From NCBI RefSeq assembly GCF_001659605.2, contig NC_035178.2:3935734-3999733 (forward strand): a DNA stretch of 64,000 bases. Reading direction: 5' to 3'. Position 1 is the stretch's first letter; each line of letters opens with the position of its first letter. The notes below the pieces were generated by a model that was not told where the DNA came from, searched no databases, and worked only from the letters and a program-made list of their open reading frames with translations. Below are positions 23,286 through 39,640 of this stretch, in pieces. The translations under genes were made by a program, and so were the position numbers. The stretch comes from Manihot esculenta (Eukaryota > Streptophyta > Magnoliopsida > Malpighiales > Euphorbiaceae).

Positions 23286-25667
23286 ATGAGCAGCATTTCT
23301 TCCATGAGAAATATCAGCAAACGCTGCCTATGTTCCAATTTTGCTGTTGAAAGTTCCCTTCCAAGCCTACAGTGGAGATTCTATACTCGTGCTCGCTCTT
23401 CTCAGCAATTCACCAAAACCAGAAACCTCAGAGTCTCTCCCTTTCTTTATACACCGTTTCCCTCCCATTCTTTTTCTACATTGAATTCGAAAAAGGTAGG
23501 GTTTATAGGATGGTATTTGGGGAAGCTCGATTCTCGCCCAATCCTGACGAAAACCGTCACAACTTCTCTTATTTATGCCGCTGCTGACTTGACCGCTCAG
23601 GTGAAGCAAAAAACTTAAGCTCCGTCTTTTACTGGGCTCATTTGAGTATGGTTTTGGTTATAAATAGATCGATGGATAGGTGTTTGATTAAATAAATTCA
23701 ATATTCATATGGTTTTTGTTGTTCCATGAGGAGGATCATCAGATATTGTTAACGTTGAGCTATAACTTTTCCATTGTGAAGATTAATTATATAAGACTGA
23801 CTGTAAGAATGCAAGAATACCTTTTTTAATATCCCTTTTATGCTTCTTCGAGCCCTTAATTATGGCCTTGTCCAATTCGTGTTACTTGGTTGTTGTATTT
23901 TCCTTAGTCTGCAGTTGCTGTCATTGTGATATTGATAATATGTAGGGATTGATACTTATTGATGTGATAAATTATTAGTCATTTTCATTATTTAAATTCT
24001 TGTTGCTAGCTCGCTCTATCAATTTATGATATTTTGTGATCTATGATACTTCAGTTTATTGGTCATCCGGGCCACCTTTTTTACATTACATTGTATCCCC
24101 CTCTTTTTTTCCTTTAATAACTCCTAGAGCCTTTTTCTAACGGCTAATCTATTTTAGTCATATAATTCAGTGATTTATTTATTATTGATATGTTTTAGAT
24201 GTTGTCACCTTCATCTGGATCTGGTTCACTTGACCTAATAAGGACATTACGCATGGCTGCATATGGGTTGCTGATTTTAGGGCCATCACAGCATCTATGG
24301 TTCAATTTTATGTCAAAAACTTTGCCTAAACGTGATGTGTTGACTACCTTGAAGAAAACTTTTATGGGACAGGCAATTTATGGACCTGCTAACGCCATTG
24401 TTTTCTTCTCATACAATGCAGCTTTACAAGGTAAAGAAAATTGTTATATTGATTGCAATTTGAGTGCCTAATTTGATTGCTGTATGCATTTTCTGAGAGG
24501 GACAACAAAGTCTTGCTGCTTGGAAATCAGGGCATCATGTGGTTACTTAGACTGCTATGAGCTAAGATCTCCAATCTAAGATTGGGCCACCACAAATATT
24601 AGATAAAGTGATACTCCCAAATCTCATCTACAAACCAGGACACTATACCAATAGAATTCGAGCAAACCATATCTAAAAAAGTTAAAAACAGAAAAACAGA
24701 AGATTAAAAATAACTCTGGCTGGTGAAATTAATGAGATCAGATTCTCTCATAAGATCCATATATCACAGCACGGACTCTTTTCCGCCCCGCAATTACATC
24801 ATTAACAGAAACAGGATGAGCGATTTGTGGAAAGATTTAGTGTCTATTATGATTGTCCACATTTTCTGAGAGGTGCAGTAAAGTTTCTCTATATGGAAAT
24901 CAGGGCACCATATGGTTTCTTAAACAACTGCAAGCTTATAGGGTTGTTGTAATCTATGACTAGGTGTGCCTAAAGTTTTAGTTCTCTTCTATTCAGAAAA
25001 TGGTAGCCCTCTTAATATGTCAATGCTGTAACTAGATGGCATTGATTTTGCTGGGGCTTCTTCTATCGATGACTAGATATGCTTTGTACTAAGCTATTTG
25101 GTTGTCTAGCTTGAGCTGCCACGATATGTGTGCATGTGTGTGTATTGCCAAATCTTCCTTTTCTACTTCTCTTCCTAATTCCCAAAAGCTACCAGCATGC
25201 TCCAATAAATAGTTGGGGAAGATTACTACTCATGTGGAAGCCATTGGCTTTTTGTTTGGTAGAGATGTTCTGTTAATGCTTTGGATTTCCTTTCTGAGCT
25301 GCTATATTGGTGTTAACCTCAGGTGAAAGTGGTGATGAGATTGTTGCTAGATTAAAGCGTGATGTGCTTCCGACATTGAGAAATGGTCTTTTGTATTGGC
25401 CAATCTGTGATTTTATTACATACAAATTTGTTCCAGTTCATCTACAGGTGCATTTTGGTGAATCTTTCTTGTCCAAACGAGTATTTGAGGCCAATTTGGA
25501 CATTTCATTGCTTTAATATTAACTTGAGTTTTTCACCAATTTTTCCCTTGCTAACATAATTAATATTTGGCATTTGTTGGCAGCCATTGTTGAACAGTAC
25601 GTGTGCATATCTATGGACGATCTATTTGACATACATGGCAAGCCTACAAAAAGTGATCCCCAGTTAA
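23286..25667 (+). CDS. Mpv17/PMP22 (SYM1) family membrane protein, 4 exons
   Basis: Exons 23286-23600, 24199-24430, 25323-25447 and 25584-25667 give 251 residues. The first 75 residues are rich in Arg and Ser with few acids (RNISKRCLC, WRFYTRARSS), which fits a mitochondrial or plastid presequence. The Mpv17 domain starts near GWYLGKLDSRPILTKTVTTSLIYAAADLTAQ and continues with hydrophobic helices (MAAYGLLILGPSQHLWF, IYGPANAIVFFSYNAALQG). The C-terminal family signature is GLLYWPICDFITYKFVPVHLQPLLNSTCAYLWTIYLTYMAS. Members form channels or affect metabolite balance of mitochondrial or peroxisomal membranes; the plant role is not settled. The start is the first ATG; an upstream in-frame GTG at 23211 is not a start. 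All splice sites are GT-AG and in phase. Confidence 0.92.
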
Positions 25668-26216
25668 TGTTCATAAATTGACTTCAAATCATCCACAGCT
25701 TGCACCCATTCTGAGTTTGCTGAAGAAAGAGGAGAAGAACCTGACTTGTGTAGCCCATCTTGCTGGTCCTAGTTTAATCATTATTATTAAATTTTTAGTT
25801 CTAGATAATAAGTTTGCTTTATGGAATTAATGTGTGGAGCCTATTGGTTACTGTTTTGCATTTGAAATGCATTTAATGGACTTCTAGCTTCTTGCCTAAG
25901 CATGTTAACAAATTCTGCTTTTGGTATATATGGGACTGCTAGCTTCAATACATATCTTTCCTTTCCTCTCCCTCTCATAAAAAAGGATGTTTCAGAATTT
26001 TATGCATTACATGGGATATCATGTTGAAAGTTGACAATGAGCAGTGATTTCAGAATAATGGCTTTATGAAATGTTCTGAGATCCAATATAGAGTAGACTC
26101 AAGCTACTCTCAAGGTATGTATTTGTGAACTTGGTCTGGATGGCTCATGTCTTCCTTTATTTTTTTTCCCTTTGTCCTCTACCTTTTGTCATCTAGTGAT
26201 GTGTAACTGCTGCTCT

Positions 26217-26720
26217 GCTACAGTACAATATGTCATTATCACGTGGGCCATACGTACAAATGTATTGCGTTCTTTTTTATCGCCAGACGGCTATTTAATT
26301 TCCTCCGGCGCCATGCGGTTATGATTCCGAATATATAGGGTCTGTAGTCTCAGTGACCCATCAAGTCAGCTAGTCAATGGAGCTGGATCTCCCGTCGATA
26401 GGCCGAGTCTTGTTCTGTCCGACCTATTTGCACAGAGTCAGGATTGAGGATTGCATGCTAATGGATGGATCGACGTTGCTACAGTACAACTTGTCATTAT
26501 CATGCGGGACCATATGTATATATGTATTGCTTCCTTTTCCATTGTCGGGCGGCTATTTAATTCTCTTCGGCGCCATGCGGTCATGATTCCGGATATATGG
26601 GGTCTGTAGTCTCACTGATCCATTAAGTCAATGGAGCTGGATTTTCTGTCTATAGGTCTGAATCTTACTCTGTTCAGCCTATTTACACAGAGTCAGGACT
26701 CCATGCTAATGGATGGACCG
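26217..26720. repeat. Diverged tandem duplication, about 250 bp per unit
   Basis: Unit A (about 26217-26471) and unit B (about 26478-26720) run in the same order: GCTACAGTACAA, TGTCATTATCA, GGCTATTTAATT, CGGCGCCATGCGGT, GGGTCTGTAGTCTCA, CAATGGAGCTGGAT, CACAGAGTCAGGA, CATGCTAATGGATGGA. Unit B lacks a few short pieces present in A. No coding potential is shared, so this is likely non-coding debris of a retroelement or a local duplication. Confidence 0.85.
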
Positions 26721-27137
26721 GTATAGTGAGTTTGATGAAGTTAAAGTCCAGCCTTCCTATATGGATTTAGCTGAGATCAGGATATCTGTTACCCAATAGT
26801 TATCAAAAGATAACATGATTCAAGAAGTTTATGGAAGTCTTTTTGTTGGGGCTTTTGTCACTTGCTGTATTCTTGTATTACAAGGGGGTGTTTTGTTCAA
26901 ACTGTACCATTTCTATCAAAATTCAGAAAGTGTTATTGGATATCTTGAGCTCATGTTTCGGGCATCATTGATTAAGCAAAAATATTTTGCTCTAAGGCTG
27001 AGAAACAATTATATATTTGTGTACGTGTTATATCATGTTTTAGTTTTTCTCAGCTTCTGACCGTGCATCGTTCCTACAAAATTAGACCTGCTCCTGCTAA
27101 ATAAAAGAGATCTCACTGGCCAATCTAAAATTTCCCG

Positions 27138-27156
27138 CCCCCCCCCCCCCCCCCCC
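27138..27156. repeat. Poly-C run (19 C)
   Basis: Nineteen cytosines in a row after TTTCCCG. Such runs are rare in AT-rich plant DNA and are prone to length error in sequencing and assembly. Confidence 0.9.
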
Positions 27157-29578
27157 ACCTTTCATGTTCATACATCTACAGGTTATTTTTTAAACATAAT
27201 TCAGTTTAGGCTTAATTGGAATTAAGAATTGGTTAAGATGGTCTGGATTGAATCTTTTCTTTGGATTAGGAAAAATTAGATTCAAGTGCTCCTGTTCCCT
27301 CTCAAAAAGCCATGTCATTCTCTTCAATAAAAGTGAGATTAACTTTAAACATCTAGATGTCCATGCTTGATTCTATTATCTTTGTTTTTTTCTTTCTTGT
27401 TAACTTTTTCTTGATGCTTACTAACATTTGTCCGTTGCTATAGTTCGTTTACTTCTTTTCAAAAAAATTTCTATCGGAATTAGGTAGAAACAATGAGAAT
27501 GCATGTGGGCATTTTATTTCTCATTCATTATGAGCTTGAAAGTTAAGCATTGATTAATTTTCTGATATGACTACAGTTAGTTTAGGAATAATTGCGTATT
27601 CATACCATCTCAAGCTCTTGCTGGCCAAAATAAAGGTTGATTGACATGATTCTTCAATAATTGCAGGTAACCATGCTTTTTAGTGCCTTTGAATCATGTT
27701 TGTATCATCAAATATCGAATTAGGGAGATCTTAGCCCTCAAATTTGCTCACTTATCACAATGTTTTCTCATAATATCCTTCTTTTTTAAATGTTAATCTC
27801 AGAAATGTATCCGGATTCTATATGTGTACAAGGGATAGTGGCAGTGTAATTTAACGCGCTTATGTGCTGTTGGATAAACTCGTTATCATTGAAATGAAAG
27901 GTGATGCCACACTGAATGGGCTTGCAATTAGCTCCAATGTCATGCTGGACGTGGTGCCATCAACTGGGCGTGGCCCGGTCCAGTTTTGGCCCGTTGTTGT
28001 GGGGGATTTGAAAACCGAATCGAAGGGTTTCCGTGGTTTTCAATATCACGGTTTTAGTTCTTATTTAGTTTGATCAAATTTGAAGAGTCAAACTCAATTA
28101 ATGAAAGTTGAGTTACTTTTAATTTAATTCTAGGATCATCCTAATTGAATTTGAATTTAATTAGCGGTCTCTTCTGTTGCAGGTCGTCATCAATTGTGGT
28201 TTTCCAGGTTAAATGTGATAGGCCCCTGTCTGCATCAACTGATATGTATACTTGTTAAATTCAATCTTTTTCTTCTCTCTTTTTTTTTTCTTTTTTCTTT
28301 CCCTCTTAAACCAGACAAATTGAATAATGTGAATGTTGCAATTATTTCCTTCCAAGACCACAATTAGATAGCTGAAGATAAATCGGCCCTGCAAGGCTGC
28401 AACTTTTAGTTAGTGGGCAGAATCATTTGAATGGATTGATGTGTTGAGCAAAAGATGTGAGAATTATGATATGATTGGGAAAACAAGTTTTGGCTTCATG
28501 TTAATTGGCCAGCCAATGTGGTTGGGGGAAGAGATTTTCTTGCTTATTTATGAGCTAACAAGGGATTCTAATGTCTTGTTGAACTCTTTTGTTCCATAAT
28601 TTATTTTTCTATTTCGATTTAAGATTAAGATTAGCGGAGGTGCATCAACTTAACCTAATCTTTAATTTTTTACTATGAAATTTGTTATTTGGTTCCCTTT
28701 TACTTAGTTTGGTAGCGAAGGGAACAACCTCCTTTCAGTCCACGGTCCTTGTGGTCCCGGCACCAGTGACCACGTTTCGAACTCCTATTGCCCTGCAGTG
28801 ACCTTGGTGGGTCCTCACTAAGTAAATTTCCCATTTAACCTACTCGCGTGCCGTTGTACTTTGGTGATATAATTTCCCCGACCAACCCGTCTTAGAATGC
28901 CACGTTTCTCGCTCATGACCACAGATGTTACCAAGCACTGCCAACTCGCTCTCCCTTTTCCACGGGATGTTTTCACCACGCGACAATCTGTTTGGCCTGT
29001 TTCATGAATCTTTAATTAGTTTAAGCGCACGCTCTTCAGTGAGAGTGGGATCTAACTATCTTGGACCTTTTAAGTATTAACACGTGGGACCCTTTAAAAA
29101 CGTTTGCAAGCAGGAGAGGTCCCTCGGAGATAAAACATTCACATGGCCGTACAATCTCAAAAGTGAAGTCCTATCATTTTGCTCCACGTAGTAGGAAAAA
29201 ATCCACTATCCCGCCAATTAGTTCATCAGAAAGTGTCGATAGCAGCGCAGCCTCAGCATTGGATCCGGACATGGTCCAATGAACACGTGGCGGCCTTGGA
29301 GGAGGCGATGGCGTCAGCCAGATGCGTAGATAAAGTGAATACAAGAGAGAGAGAGGGAAAAAGAGTGAAAGAGGAGAAGAATGAGAGGAAGAGAGGGCAG
29401 GTGCAGGCAAATTTGTTTGCTTATTATAATAAATTAATTATAATTATATATGCACAAGCAGTTTTGCAGATAAAAGATTTATTTACAGATCTTTCGGGTC
29501 TTTTGGTGCAGTGATATTCCTTCTTCTTTCTTTCTCCTCTCTCCTCTTGCCGTGGGAGAACCTACTTTGCAGCGGAAG

Positions 29579-30791
29579 ATGGAATGGTGGGATAAGGTGA
29601 TCCATCCTGTGCAAAGAGTTTGGAAAGGTGTCGCTTTGCGTATTGGGATTCGCAAACGAGGTAACTCTATGCTTTCTGTTAGTTAATATCCGTTTTTATT
29701 GCTCTTCTCACTGTTCTATCGCTCACTTTCGGGAAACTTACTGCTTGTCTGGCATTTTCAGCTGATTGTTTTGGTAGTTTATTGCATGCAATGGCAGGAA
29801 ATTTTCAATCATAAGATGTTCTTTTGAATTGCTCAGTTTTTATTAAGCCACTTATTTTATGCCTCTGCTAAATTCAAATTCAAATTCAAATTTCCCCCTT
29901 TTGGGGCAGGGAGGTATTAGTTCATATTGGTGGTTCTTGGAGCTGATGGGGACGCTAGGTCCCGGTGTTATATAGAAGTTGTCAGTGAAAATTTGAGTGC
30001 CTATTTTCTTTAAATGTAATTTACTTTTCATTTCGATGTTAAGTTCGTTTCTGTGCTGGTTTCACTAGGTTAATTCAAAAAATAGATCTAGCTGAACTCA
30101 AATTCCACTCAGTTATGAGTTAGTTCAAACAAAATACAGAACTGTAATATAAAATGATTAAAAGCATTGTCATTAAACAAACTATTTGCAATTTTGTGAT
30201 GCTCTTTCTTTCTGTGGAAAACTTTTTGACTCTGAATAGTAGGCAGTCTGCTATTACCACATTGTGCTGGGCAGCGAAACTTGAAACCGGTAGTCAAAAC
30301 CTTGATCTTTCCAATCCTCACATTTGTTGTCAAATTAAACGTTCTCCCTGCAATTGATCATGGGAGCCAAATCTTGATCTTTTTCTATTTTTATAGAATT
30401 GGTCAGCGACGTGAGGGCTACAGGATTGGGGAGGATACCCAGTTGATGAAATGTCCTTAGTAAGACACAGTATTTATTTTGGAGAATTAGATAGTTCCTT
30501 AAAAATTATCTATCATGTCCAGTGTGCTTTTTATTATTTCTTGATTTGTTGCGTTTGTTTTTATTTTATTTTTTAATTTTTATCTAATGTTTCGGGGGAA
30601 CAATGATAGGGCTACTGAAGCTGCATCATGATGTCAGGGCTTGTGAATATGAGGATGTTCGTGTTATGTGGGAGATGCTGAAAAGAAACGAAACTGAAAA
30701 TGCTAAGCTTTCAGGGAAGAAGAAGAAGAGATGCCTCTGGGATTGCTTTAGCTGGGCTAGGTGCACTCCATATTTTGGCCACAGCTGTTGA
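29579..30791 (+). CDS. 87-aa plant protein of unknown function, 2 exons
   Basis: Exon 1 29579-29660 and exon 2 30610-30791 join in phase to give 87 residues. The protein begins MEWWDKVIHPVQRVWKGVALRIGIRKRG, continues LLKLHHDVRACEYEDVRVMWEMLKRNE, and ends in a Lys/Cys/Trp-rich tail (GKKKKRCLWDCFSWARCTPYFGHSC). The middle motif, L-K-L-x-x-D-V-x-x-C-x-Y-E-D-V-x-V-M-W-E-M-L, is one I have seen in small uncharacterised plant proteins, which supports a real gene. There is no signal peptide; the N-terminal part looks amphipathic and basic. The two ends could contact membranes or nucleic acid, but that is speculation. A purine-rich region and a CT-rich 5' UTR precede it. Confidence 0.75.
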
Positions 30792-33536
<2,745 letters not shown>

Positions 33537-34213
33537 ATGTCTGAAGGATCTATTACATGTGCATTGCTCGTGGCTTTGCGTGAAGTAAGATGCAAAGAGA
33601 AGTTGGTCTTCTTTTTTTTCCCCTCCCTTCTGTCTTCATCAGTTATGTATTGCTGGATTATGAAGCTATTATTAATTGTTAGTTATTTAATATTTTAGCA
33701 GAACACAAAATTTTGTTCTACGGATTTTGTGCAAGAATATTGTAAGATTTTATTTCTTTTGATGTAACTTATGTTTTGCTTAAAATAATTATCTTTTGTT
33801 CCATAATTGGTTATCTAGGGTTCAGATAAATAAAAGGCCATTCGAGCCTAAACCTTAGAAATCTAAATCTTGCAGTCAGGTGGCAGAAAACCAAACTGAA
33901 CCGGAAATCCCTCTTGGAAAATTTTTTTTTCTCGAGTGTTTTTTTTTTTCACCCCATTCGTTGAAATTATTCTATTAAGTGATGTTTGGAAAGGAACATG
34001 TCATATGTTATGACTTTTAGGCCATAAGATGTAATTATTTGGGTGGTTCTTTTGGATTATAATTTGAGGCATTTTGAGAGCTGAGCGTATAATTGATGGA
34101 AGCTCTTCTCATTTTCACAACTTCTGTACTAGAGATGACGCCGATCTCGTAGCCTGTCTATTGAATTGTTCTGTGTCATTTGAACTTCAGTGACGGAATG
34201 TTGAAGTGATGGG

Positions 34214-35402
34214 CAGGGGTGAGCACTGTGGTGGTTGCCATCATCCTAATATTAACTACTGAAATTTGGTTATGAACGATGAATCGAATTCGATTAATTT
34301 ATTGTAGTTTGGTTTAGTTTGACAATTTTTCTCATTTAATTTAATGTGGTATTAAATTCAGCGATTGCACACCTGCAATTAGATGAGATGATTGCATTCT
34401 TATACTTGGATAAAGTTAAACTAAGAACAATATACTGTAATATATCTATCTACAAACTAATATGGCTGTATGTTTAAACTTACCCGTGTACTTGTTGGCA
34501 TTTAGATTAAGCTCCTCCTTAACCTTTTTTTATTCATTACCCGTGTACTGCAATATCTTACAATAAAAGTTTGTAAATTATGGGATGATCCCGTTAATTT
34601 ACAGTGTTTATTAATATTAGATTTGTAAACAGTCAGTTTTTAGTTTCTAAAATTTTTAAATTATGAAAACTGAATCTACTTGAATTAGTTAAAAAACATA
34701 TATAGTCCAAATGTTCAACACATTCTAATCATCTGAGTATATACTCTTCCTTATCTTCTCAAATAATGCCCAAGCTACCACAATTGCTCTCACTGCTTAA
34801 AGTCTCGAAGCAACATCCATACTTTAATACCTCCTCAAATTAAAAAAAAAAAAAAAAAAACTGTTTAACATGGTTAATCAATTAAGATTTTACAACAAGA
34901 ATGGTCGCATTTGAAAGGGCTGATATGATGATGGTAGAACAAGTGTGTTGGGAGACTCACTGTGAAGGAGATAAGTATCCACAGTCGCCGTCCTATTTCA
35001 ATATCCCCGTCTATATCAGGTTTTCGTTAAGGAGATGGTCAATGAATCGGCAAGTGTGAGAGGTGAGAGTGAGAAGAAAAATAAGAGAACAAAGGTGAGA
35101 ATAAAATTGACAAGGCTTTGAGATTAAGGTTCGAAGGCTCAGCGTTGAAAAGTGTTTAAAACAAAAGAGGTCATTATATTTATATATGCACGAAAGTCGA
35201 AACCGATATGATATTCATATTTAATTTGGTTTATTGGCAAACAAAATTAATTTGGTTTAATTCTGTTATTAATTAAATTAAAAAACTGCAATTTTATAGG
35301 AATAGTCGAAATTAAATTAAATCTTTAATAGATGAAATAGAAAATTATATTAAATCGATTTATTTCGATTTTTCAGTTTTAACTTATTAGTGATGACCCC
35401 GG
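34214..35402. mobile_element. Candidate old hAT-like element
   Basis: It begins CAGGGGTGAGCA, a classic hAT-type terminus, and ends at TGATGACCCCGG, whose complement matches the start at 9 of 12 positions. Inner ends hold repeated TCGATT/TTTGGTTTAATT words, as in many hAT non-autonomous elements. The flanking 8 bases (GTGATGGG and GTTAATGG) agree at only 5 positions, so if this is an element it is old. No transposase frame remains. Confidence 0.4.
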
Positions 35403-35473
35403 GTTAATGGTTACCGTATTAAAAATGGATAGATGTTGGCAAAAGCGGTGCGTTTTGAGTACGCGGGCAATGA

Positions 35474-35560
35474 CACGTGCTTCGACCTACACACATGAAA
35501 GCAAATATTTTGTTTCTCATTATTGTGCAGCATTCTATAAATTTCCCGCAGTTAGGGTTT
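35474..35560 (+). promoter_or_regulatory. S29 copy 2 promoter motifs: G-box, TATA-like, telo box
   Basis: CACGTG at 35474-35479, TTCTATAAATTT at about 35533-35544 and GTTAGGGTTT at 35551-35560 repeat the order seen before copy 1. The word GCGGTGCGTTTTG also precedes the G-box in both. The spacing between G-box and TATA word is longer here by about 20 bases. Confidence 0.7.
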
Positions 35561-35631
35561 TTAGTAGTTGCAACTTGCAAATCTTAGGAGGCAGCGAGCA
35601 GCGACTCATTGTTTCTCTTTAGCAGTAAACA

Positions 35632-36856
<1,225 letters not shown>

Positions 36857-37531
36857 ATGCTTTAAAGGATCTGTTACATATGCATTGCTCGTGGCCTTGT
36901 GTGAAGTCTGACGCAAAGAAGAGTTGCTTCTCTTTTTTTCTTTTGTTCTCGTTAGTTATGTATTGCCAGGGTAAGAAGTTATTACTAAATTGTTTAGTTT
37001 AAGATTTGAGCAGAACGCAGTAATTATGCTATGCATTTTGGTGCAAGAATATCTTAAGATTATTTCTTTTGATGTGGTTTTTGTTTTTGCTGAAAAGAAT
37101 TGGTTTCCCTGTGTTTCACAACTAAATTGGAAGGCTGTACCTGTACAGATGGTGATTCGGAATTTTGGATTGCATTAATTGGGGGATATCTAATAACTAT
37201 GTCTAATTAGAATAATCTATACTCTGTTCCTCTTGTTGTGTGTATATTCATGGTTTTACGGATCTAAATTGGAAGGTCAAGAAATTCGTTGTAATAAATG
37301 TGGTCTGGAAAGGATTTCCTTGCCCATACGTTGGGCTTTTTGATCTTTGATATGTTATGGTCCGCGGTGGTTCTTTGGATTTAACAATGCCAGCCATTTT
37401 GAGAGCTGAGCATAGAATAAATGAATGCTTGGCGTAACCCAATTCGTAGGAGATAAGAGATGGGTATTATCTTGTGCTTTGCTTATAGCTATTGATATTA
37501 TTTTGCTCGAGCCCTGAAGACGGACATGATG

Positions 37532-38854
37532 TAGGGGTGTAATCGAGCCGAGCCGAGCTTTGTAAAGCTCAAGCTCGTTTATTAAAAAAGTTTGGAAGTT
37601 CGAGCTCGAACTCGACTCGAACTCTAATATTTGATTCGAGCTCGGCTCGAGAATTAAATATTATAATCGAGCTCGATTCGAGCTCGACTCGTGAAAGGCT
37701 CGTTCGATTTAATAACGAGTCTAATTCGAGCTCGAACTCGAAAAGCTCGATTAAGAAGCTCGTTAATAAAATTTGAGCTCGAACTTGGAAAACTCGATTA
37801 AGAAACTCGTTAAAAAAGCTCGAGACCGAGCTCAAAATTAAAAAGTTTGGTTTGAGCTCAAGTTCAGGCTCGAGCTCGAATTAATAATTATACTTTAATT
37901 AGTTTTTAATCATCATTAATTTAAATAATATAAAAAAAAAAGAGTGTACATAAAAAAAATTACATAACACAATTTATAACTAAAATAACACAAATAAATA
38001 TAAATTCAATAACATAATAAAATTAGATTACACACAAAGTTTAATATCAAACGAATAAAGTTGATTCCAACTTCCAACAGTTGAAACAAGCTAATATAAT
38101 TTAATTATCTTCATAATCATCTTTATCCTTATTCAATTAGTCAACTTCAACATCCATATAACCTTAATTAATTATTATTAATATAATTTGATAATTATTA
38201 TCATCTTTTATATTGTATACTTAATTATATACAAAATTTTTTTTATAATTATACTTTAATTTTAAAATGTATATAATTTTTACAACTCAATTTATCATGT
38301 AGTACTATAATTTTAAAGAATACTTATTATAATAATTAATATTAATTATTTGTGATTATACATTAATTTTATGGAATCTTATTATAATAATTATATACAA
38401 AAGATTTTTATAATTTAATTTTAAAGAATACTAATTATAATAATTAATCTTAATTATTTGTAATTTTCAATACTATAATTTTCAAGTATTTATAATAGTT
38501 TAAATTTTATAACTATATAGTTATTTTTATTTTTTTAATAATATATGAATTTGTTCATAAATTTATTTAACGAATTAGTTCACCAATTTATTTAAACAAT
38601 ATTACTCACGAGCCTATTTAACGAGTCTGCTCCTGAGCCTTCTCAACGAGCCAGCTCGCGAGCCTTCTCAACGAGCCAGCTCGCGAGCCTTAACGAGCCG
38701 AATACTATTGAGCTCAAACTCAGCTCGTTTAAGTGACGAGCCTCAAAATTAAGCTCGAACTTGACTCGTTTAAAAAACGAGCCGAACTCGGTCGAGTTTT
38801 TATCGAGTCGAGTCTCGAGTAGCTCACGAATAATTCGGCTCATTTACAGCCCTA
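37532..38854. mobile_element. Non-autonomous hAT-superfamily DNA transposon, 1323 bp
   Basis: Perfect 8-bp target duplication ACATGATG flanks it (37524-37531 and 38855-38862). Terminal inverted repeats read TAGGGGTGTAATCGAGCCGA on the left and TAGGGCTGTAAATGAGCCGA on the right (complement), matching at 17 of 20. Both ends, about 330 and 290 bp, are packed with AGCTCG/CGAGCT words in inverted order, typical of hAT subterminal binding arrays; the centre is AT-rich with no transposase. It lies about 0.7 kb downstream of S29 copy 2, and the intact duplication suggests a fairly recent insertion. Confidence 0.88.
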
Positions 38855-38924
38855 ACATGATGAGGATGGTGCCGTCCGTAAATGTGGGATGGAGTTTATC
38901 AATGAATCGTCTTTTATTTTTTTA

Positions 38925-39390
38925 TTTTTTCTGAAGATGGATGTTTCAATGAAAATGGTCCAAGTCCAAAGTTACAAGGCCTTAAAAAAGAAAAATGCAA
39001 GTTCTGAAGTCCACCTAGCTTAGGAGCTAAACAAGCCCAAATCCAAAAACCTAAGTTACTAGAACAAGAACCGGCAAACTCTATTAATGTTGCTGTCAGC
39101 GTCCTCATCTATCGGCTGCACAGTCTACTCTAAATGCCGCAATAGATTAAAGAAACATAATGAAGAACAGGCACAGGGAAGGGATCAAAACAACAATAGC
39201 ATGGGTCACAAAAAGCTCTGATCGAAGCAGAATCCACGCCCACCATCTTCTGCTGTAAACAAAAACACAAGGAAGCTCGAAAAGGGGAGAAAACATCCAG
39301 AAACCAGTAGATGCGGTTATATTGGTGACTGGTGAGGGCTAGGCACATGTAATCAAGAACTTTGAGACAAGGAGAGAAGATCAATTTTGG
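38925..39390 (-). mobile_element. Possible LINE 3' fragment
   Basis: In minus orientation the stretch ends in TTGTAACTTTGGACTTGGAC, then CATTTTCATTGAAA, then an A-rich tail near 38915-38930. That is the style of plant LINE 3' UTRs. There is no reverse transcriptase homology inside, and no target duplication that I can show, so this is tentative. Confidence 0.3.
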
Positions 39391-39478
39391 TCATGGAGAA
39401 AGACATTATTATTCCCTACCTAGAGAGATAGTAGTGTTTTAATCACGATCTAATCCAATGTTAAGATATCTGTTCTAA

Positions 39479-39640
39479 CCATCTTGAAATTGAAATTGAA
39501 ATTGACAACGTTGATATTAATTTTAAAAGATAACGGTAATCCATTCATATTAATTTAGAAAAAAATGATGGATCATCTTAAAATTGAAAATGCTGATATT
39601 AATTTTAAAAAATAATGGTAATTCAAATAGAATACATCTC
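39479..39640. repeat. Imperfect direct repeat around GATATTAATTTTAAAA
   Basis: ATCTTGAAATTGAAATTG ... GTTGATATTAATTTTAAAA ... ATAACGGTAAT near 39481-39540 recurs as ATCTTAAAATTGAAAATG ... CTGATATTAATTTTAAAA ... ATAATGGTAAT near 39572-39622. Two units about 90 bases apart. Confidence 0.6.

Larger units (their letters stand above)
25668..29578. other. Spacer with a tandem repeat and a poly-C tract
   Basis: About 3.9 kb with no supported gene. It holds a two-copy repeat (26217-26720), a run of 19 C (27138-27156), a GC-shifted patch at about 27900-28060 that may be part of an old element, and from about 28700 a mixed-composition region that should include the promoter of the 87-aa protein gene. 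Open frames at 26377-26586 and 26815-27060 show no family resemblance. Confidence 0.5.
33537..35631. other. Spacer between the two S29 genes
   Basis: The first part (to about 34110) is the 3' region of copy 1, which resembles the 3' region of copy 2. A candidate hAT-like element (34214-35402) fills most of the rest, and the copy 2 promoter starts at about 35405. Confidence 0.55.

Noticed and set aside
26815..27060. 81-codon hydrophobic open frame near the tandem repeat
   Set aside because: Composition is ordinary for AT-rich spacer and there are no conserved residues, flanking exons or promoter.
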